From: Staphylococcus equorum
GTDB lineage: Bacteria > Bacillota > Bacilli > Staphylococcales > Staphylococcaceae
Direction: 5' to 3'
Length of the DNA: 64,000 bases
NCBI RefSeq assembly: GCF_001747895.1
Contig: NZ_LNNB01000009.1
Coordinates: forward strand, 124,001 to 188,000
Position numbers and translations under genes: made by a program. Positions 61,934-64,000 of this stretch are shown here, piece after piece (the first letter of the stretch is position 1; every line of letters begins with the position of its first letter). The notes beneath the pieces were generated by a model that did no database searches, was not told where the DNA came from, and saw only the letters and a program-made list of their open reading frames with translations.

Positions 61934-62881
61934 ATGCCTGGAATTATTCAAATAGATGACATCAATGAAGCTCAAGCGCTCATTGGTAATAACGATGAAC
62001 ACCTTAAATTAATTGAGGAAGGGTTTGATGTCATTGTACATGCTCGAGGTCAAGAAATCTCTGTAAAAGGAGAGCAAGTAGAGCATGTTAAAAAAGCAGA
62101 ATCAGTACTCATTAACCTTTTGAAAGTCATTCAACAAGGTATTTCAATCTCTTCAAAAGATGTTGAAGCAGCAGTGAAAATGGCAAATAATGGTACGATT
62201 CAATACTTATTAGATTTATATGAAGAAGAAATAACTAAAGATGCATACGGAAAGACCATCCGTGCAAAAACCATGGGTCAACGTATGTATGTAAATGCTA
62301 TGTATCATAATGATTTAGTATTTGGTGTAGGACCAGCTGGTACAGGAAAAACCTTCTTAGCTGTTGTGTACGCTGCGAAACAGTTAAGAAAAGGAAATGT
62401 TAAACGAATTGTGCTAACAAGACCTGCAGTGGAAGCAGGAGAGTCACTAGGCTTCTTGCCAGGAGACCTAAAGGAAAAGGTTGATCCATACTTAAGACCT
62501 CTATATGACGGTTTAAATACTGTTTTAGGAAGAGAACAAACGGCGCGCTTTATAGAAAGAGGCATCATAGAAATTGCGCCCCTAGCTTATATGCGCGGTA
62601 GAACATTAGATGATGCTTTTGTTATTTTAGATGAGGCACAAAATACAACACAAGCACAAATGAAAATGTTCTTAACTCGACTAGGTTTTGATTCGAAAAT
62701 GGTAGTTACTGGAGACCAAACTCAAGTAGACTTACCTAAAGGAGTTAAAAGTGGTCTAAAAGAAGCAGTTAAAAAATTAAAAGAAGTTAAAGGCTTAAGC
62801 GTACATTATCTTGATCAAAGTGATGTTGTACGTCACCCATTAGTAAGTAAAATTATTGACCGTTACGAAGGAGAAGAGTAA
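61934..62881 (+). CDS. PhoH family ATPase
   Basis: A 315-residue ATPase of the PhoH family, related to helicases and thought to act on RNA. An N-terminal KH-like part (about 1-90) precedes the core with Walker A VGPAGTGKTFLA (about residues 135-146), VLTRPAVEAGESLGFLPGDL, Walker B FVILDEAQNTT and TGDQTQVDLP. All motifs are intact. The adjacent ybeY gene (start one base after the stop) suggests a shared role in rRNA or RNA metabolism. Confidence 0.95.
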   Translation: MPGIIQIDDINEAQALIGNNDEHLKLIEEGFDVIVHARGQEISVKGEQVEHVKKAESVLINLLKVIQQGISISSKDVEAAVKMANNGTIQYLLDLYEEEITKDAYGKTIRAKTMGQRMYVNAMYHNDLVFGVGPAGTGKTFLAVVYAAKQLRKGNVKRIVLTRPAVEAGESLGFLPGDLKEKVDPYLRPLYDGLNTVLGREQTARFIERGIIEIAPLAYMRGRTLDDAFVILDEAQNTTQAQMKMFLTRLGFDSKMVVTGDQTQVDLPKGVKSGLKEAVKKLKEVKGLSVHYLDQSDVVRHPLVSKIIDRYEGEE

Positions 62882-63343
62882 ATGTTTACAATAGACTTTA
62901 GTGATCACACTGAAATAGTTAAAAGTGAATGGTTAACTCAGATTGATAAACTCCTCACTTTTGCAAAAGAGCAAGAACAAATTGATAGCGATGCCGAGTT
63001 ATCTGTAACTTTTGTAGATAAAACCGAAATTCAAGAAATTAATAAAATGTATCGTGATAAAGATAAAGTAACAGATGTTATATCATTTGCTTTAGAAGAA
63101 GATGAACCAGAAATTATTGGACTTGATATGCCAAGAGTATTAGGCGACATTATTATTTGTACTGACGTAGCTCAGGAACAAGCTGATTCTTACGGTCATT
63201 CTTTTGAAAGAGAATTAGGCTTTCTTGCACTCCATGGTTTCTTACATCTATTAGGTTATGATCATATAGATGAAGAGGACGAAAAAGAAATGTTTGGGCG
63301 ACAAGATCAAATTCTAAATGCTTATGGTTTAACAAGAGATTAG
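62882..63343 (+). CDS. ybeY: rRNA maturation endoribonuclease YbeY
   Basis: YbeY is a zinc-dependent endoribonuclease that acts in 16S rRNA 3' maturation and 70S quality control. The 153-residue protein has the metal motif [11 protein letters not shown] (about residues 117-127, HxxxHxxxxxH) and the conserved TDVISFAL near 60-67. Its start follows the phoH stop directly and dgkA follows after 8 bases, giving the common Firmicute order phoH-ybeY-dgkA-cdd. Confidence 0.97.
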   Translation: MFTIDFSDHTEIVKSEWLTQIDKLLTFAKEQEQIDSDAELSVTFVDKTEIQEINKMYRDKDKVTDVISFALEEDEPEIIGLDMPRVLGDIIICTDVAQEQADSYGHSFERELGFLALHGFLHLLGYDHIDEEDEKEMFGRQDQILNAYGLTRD

Positions 63344-63351
63344 AGGTAGAC

Positions 63352-63687
63352 ATGAAACGTTTTAAATACGCTTTTCAAGGTATGTTAGTACTATTAAATA
63401 AAGACAGCAAATTTTTAATGCATCTTTTATTAGGGCTTGCCACTGTTATTTGTGGTATTGCTTTTGGTATTAGTCAATTAGAATGGCTTTTTATTATTAT
63501 AGCGATAGGTGTTGTACTTGCTTTCGAAGCTATCAATACAGCAGTAGAATATGTGGTTGATTTAGTTACAGGTGATTATCATATATTAGCAAAAAAGGCT
63601 AAAGATATTGCTGCTTTTAGTGTTGTGCTAGCTTCTATTACTGCACTTGCTATTGGTCTCGTTGTTTTTTTACCATATGTGTTCTAA
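63352..63687 (+). CDS. Diacylglycerol/undecaprenol kinase (DgkA family)
   Basis: A 111-residue membrane enzyme with three helices. The Gram-positive members phosphorylate undecaprenol for reuse in cell-wall synthesis. The signature EAINTAVEYVVDL (about residues 62-74) with the catalytic E and N is clear, as is the amphipathic N terminus. AGAGGTAGAC precedes the ATG. cdd follows after 119 bases. Confidence 0.94.
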   Translation: MKRFKYAFQGMLVLLNKDSKFLMHLLLGLATVICGIAFGISQLEWLFIIIAIGVVLAFEAINTAVEYVVDLVTGDYHILAKKAKDIAAFSVVLASITALAIGLVVFLPYVF

Positions 63688-63806
63688 ATTGTAGTGCAAT
63701 TTTATAGAATTTGTTTATACTTAAAGAACAGAGTAATTAAACATTAAATCGATAATTAAGTGGATTTTTTTAATAACCCTTAATATTGAATAGGAGCGTG
63801 TTAGCT

Positions 63807-64000
63807 ATGGCTTATCAATCACACTATTTTACAGAAGTAAGAAATGCTCAAGCCAATTCATATTCACCATATAGTAATTTTAAAGTTGGTGCATATTTAA
63901 GAACGAAAGACGGTAAAGTTTATCATGGAGCAAATGTTGAAAACGCAGCATACTCAATGGCAATTTGTGCAGAGAGATCAAGTTTGGTTGCTGCAATATC
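63807..64000 (+). CDS. cdd: Cytidine deaminase, N-terminal part (cut by window edge)
   Basis: Cdd deaminates cytidine and deoxycytidine in pyrimidine salvage. The visible 64 codons begin MAYQSHYFTEVRNAQANSYS and include YSPYSNFKVGA (substrate loop) and GANVENAAYSMAICAERSS. The last of these holds the first zinc cysteine and the catalytic glutamate. TAGGAGCG precedes the ATG. The gene continues beyond position 64000. Position after dgkA matches the usual order, with era expected next. Confidence 0.92.
   Translation, partial: MAYQSHYFTEVRNAQANSYSPYSNFKVGAYLRTKDGKVYHGANVENAAYSMAICAERSSLVAAI

Overview
The window is a low-GC (roughly one third G+C) Firmicutes chromosome segment. Gene content, gene order and protein lengths match the staphylococcal core chromosome between secDF and cdd. 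RecJ, Rel, LytH, HisS-AspS, 6S RNA, TcdA, RarA, CymR, IscS-MnmA, RecD2, AlaS, the TrmR/TrhP operon, the ComE operon, HolA, S20, LepA, HemW, HrcA-GrpE-DnaK-DnaJ, S21, FloA, PhoH, YbeY, DgkA and Cdd follow each other as in Staphylococcus and, with differences, in Bacillus subtilis. I infer a Staphylococcus, probably coagulase-negative; the species cannot be fixed from reading alone. I see no prophage, insertion sequence, CRISPR array, rRNA or tRNA gene.

Layout. 1-7858: end of secDF, then recJ-apt and rel-dtd-lytH (DNA repair, purine salvage, stringent response, tRNA proofreading, cell-wall hydrolysis). 7859-11520: a T-box leader controlling hisS-aspS, then 6S RNA. 11601-14323: tcdA convergent with rarA, and rarA divergent from cymR over a shared promoter palindrome. 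14370-17857 is the accessory part: a probable sigma-B csbD gene, an unannotated 54-residue companion, a luciferase-like oxidoreductase, and an ABC-F ATPase gene split by a 13-nt tandem repeat and preceded by an attenuation-like leader. 17918-27457: iscS-mnmA, a TPR protein, recD2, and T-box-controlled alaS-ireB-ruvX-yrzB. 27458-31919: a structured leader, then trmR-trhP1-trhP2-udk-greA. 31920-37790: a 5-oxoproline-type operon (pxpB-pxpC-accB-accC-pxpA-NRAMP) that carries its own biotin carboxylase and biotin carrier. 37959-43623: mtnN-yqeG-yqeH-aroE-yhbY-nadD-yqeK-rsfS-yqeM. 43628-48201: comEA-comEB-comEC and holA. 48264-51985: rpsT, lepA, hemW. 52012-58586: the heat-shock operon with prmA and rsmE. 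58675-64000: rpsU, nfeD-floA-unknown gene, phoH-ybeY-dgkA and the start of cdd.

Most genes are housekeeping. Recurrent themes are tRNA modification and charging (dtd, hisS, aspS, tcdA, iscS-mnmA, alaS, trmR-trhP1-trhP2), ribosome assembly and translation (yqeH, yhbY, rsfS, rpsT, lepA, prmA, rsmE, rpsU, ybeY), and stress regulation (rel, csbD, hrcA regulon).

The parts most worth a second look are the ABC-F gene, which looks switched off by two extra 13-nt repeat units and could be phase variable; its leader peptide and ribosome-binding-site hairpin; the comEA ribosome-binding site buried in a perfect terminator-like hairpin; the lack of any canonical start codon for the first membrane segment of ComEC; and the 5-oxoproline operon that encodes every part of a urea-carboxylase-like enzyme as separate polypeptides.
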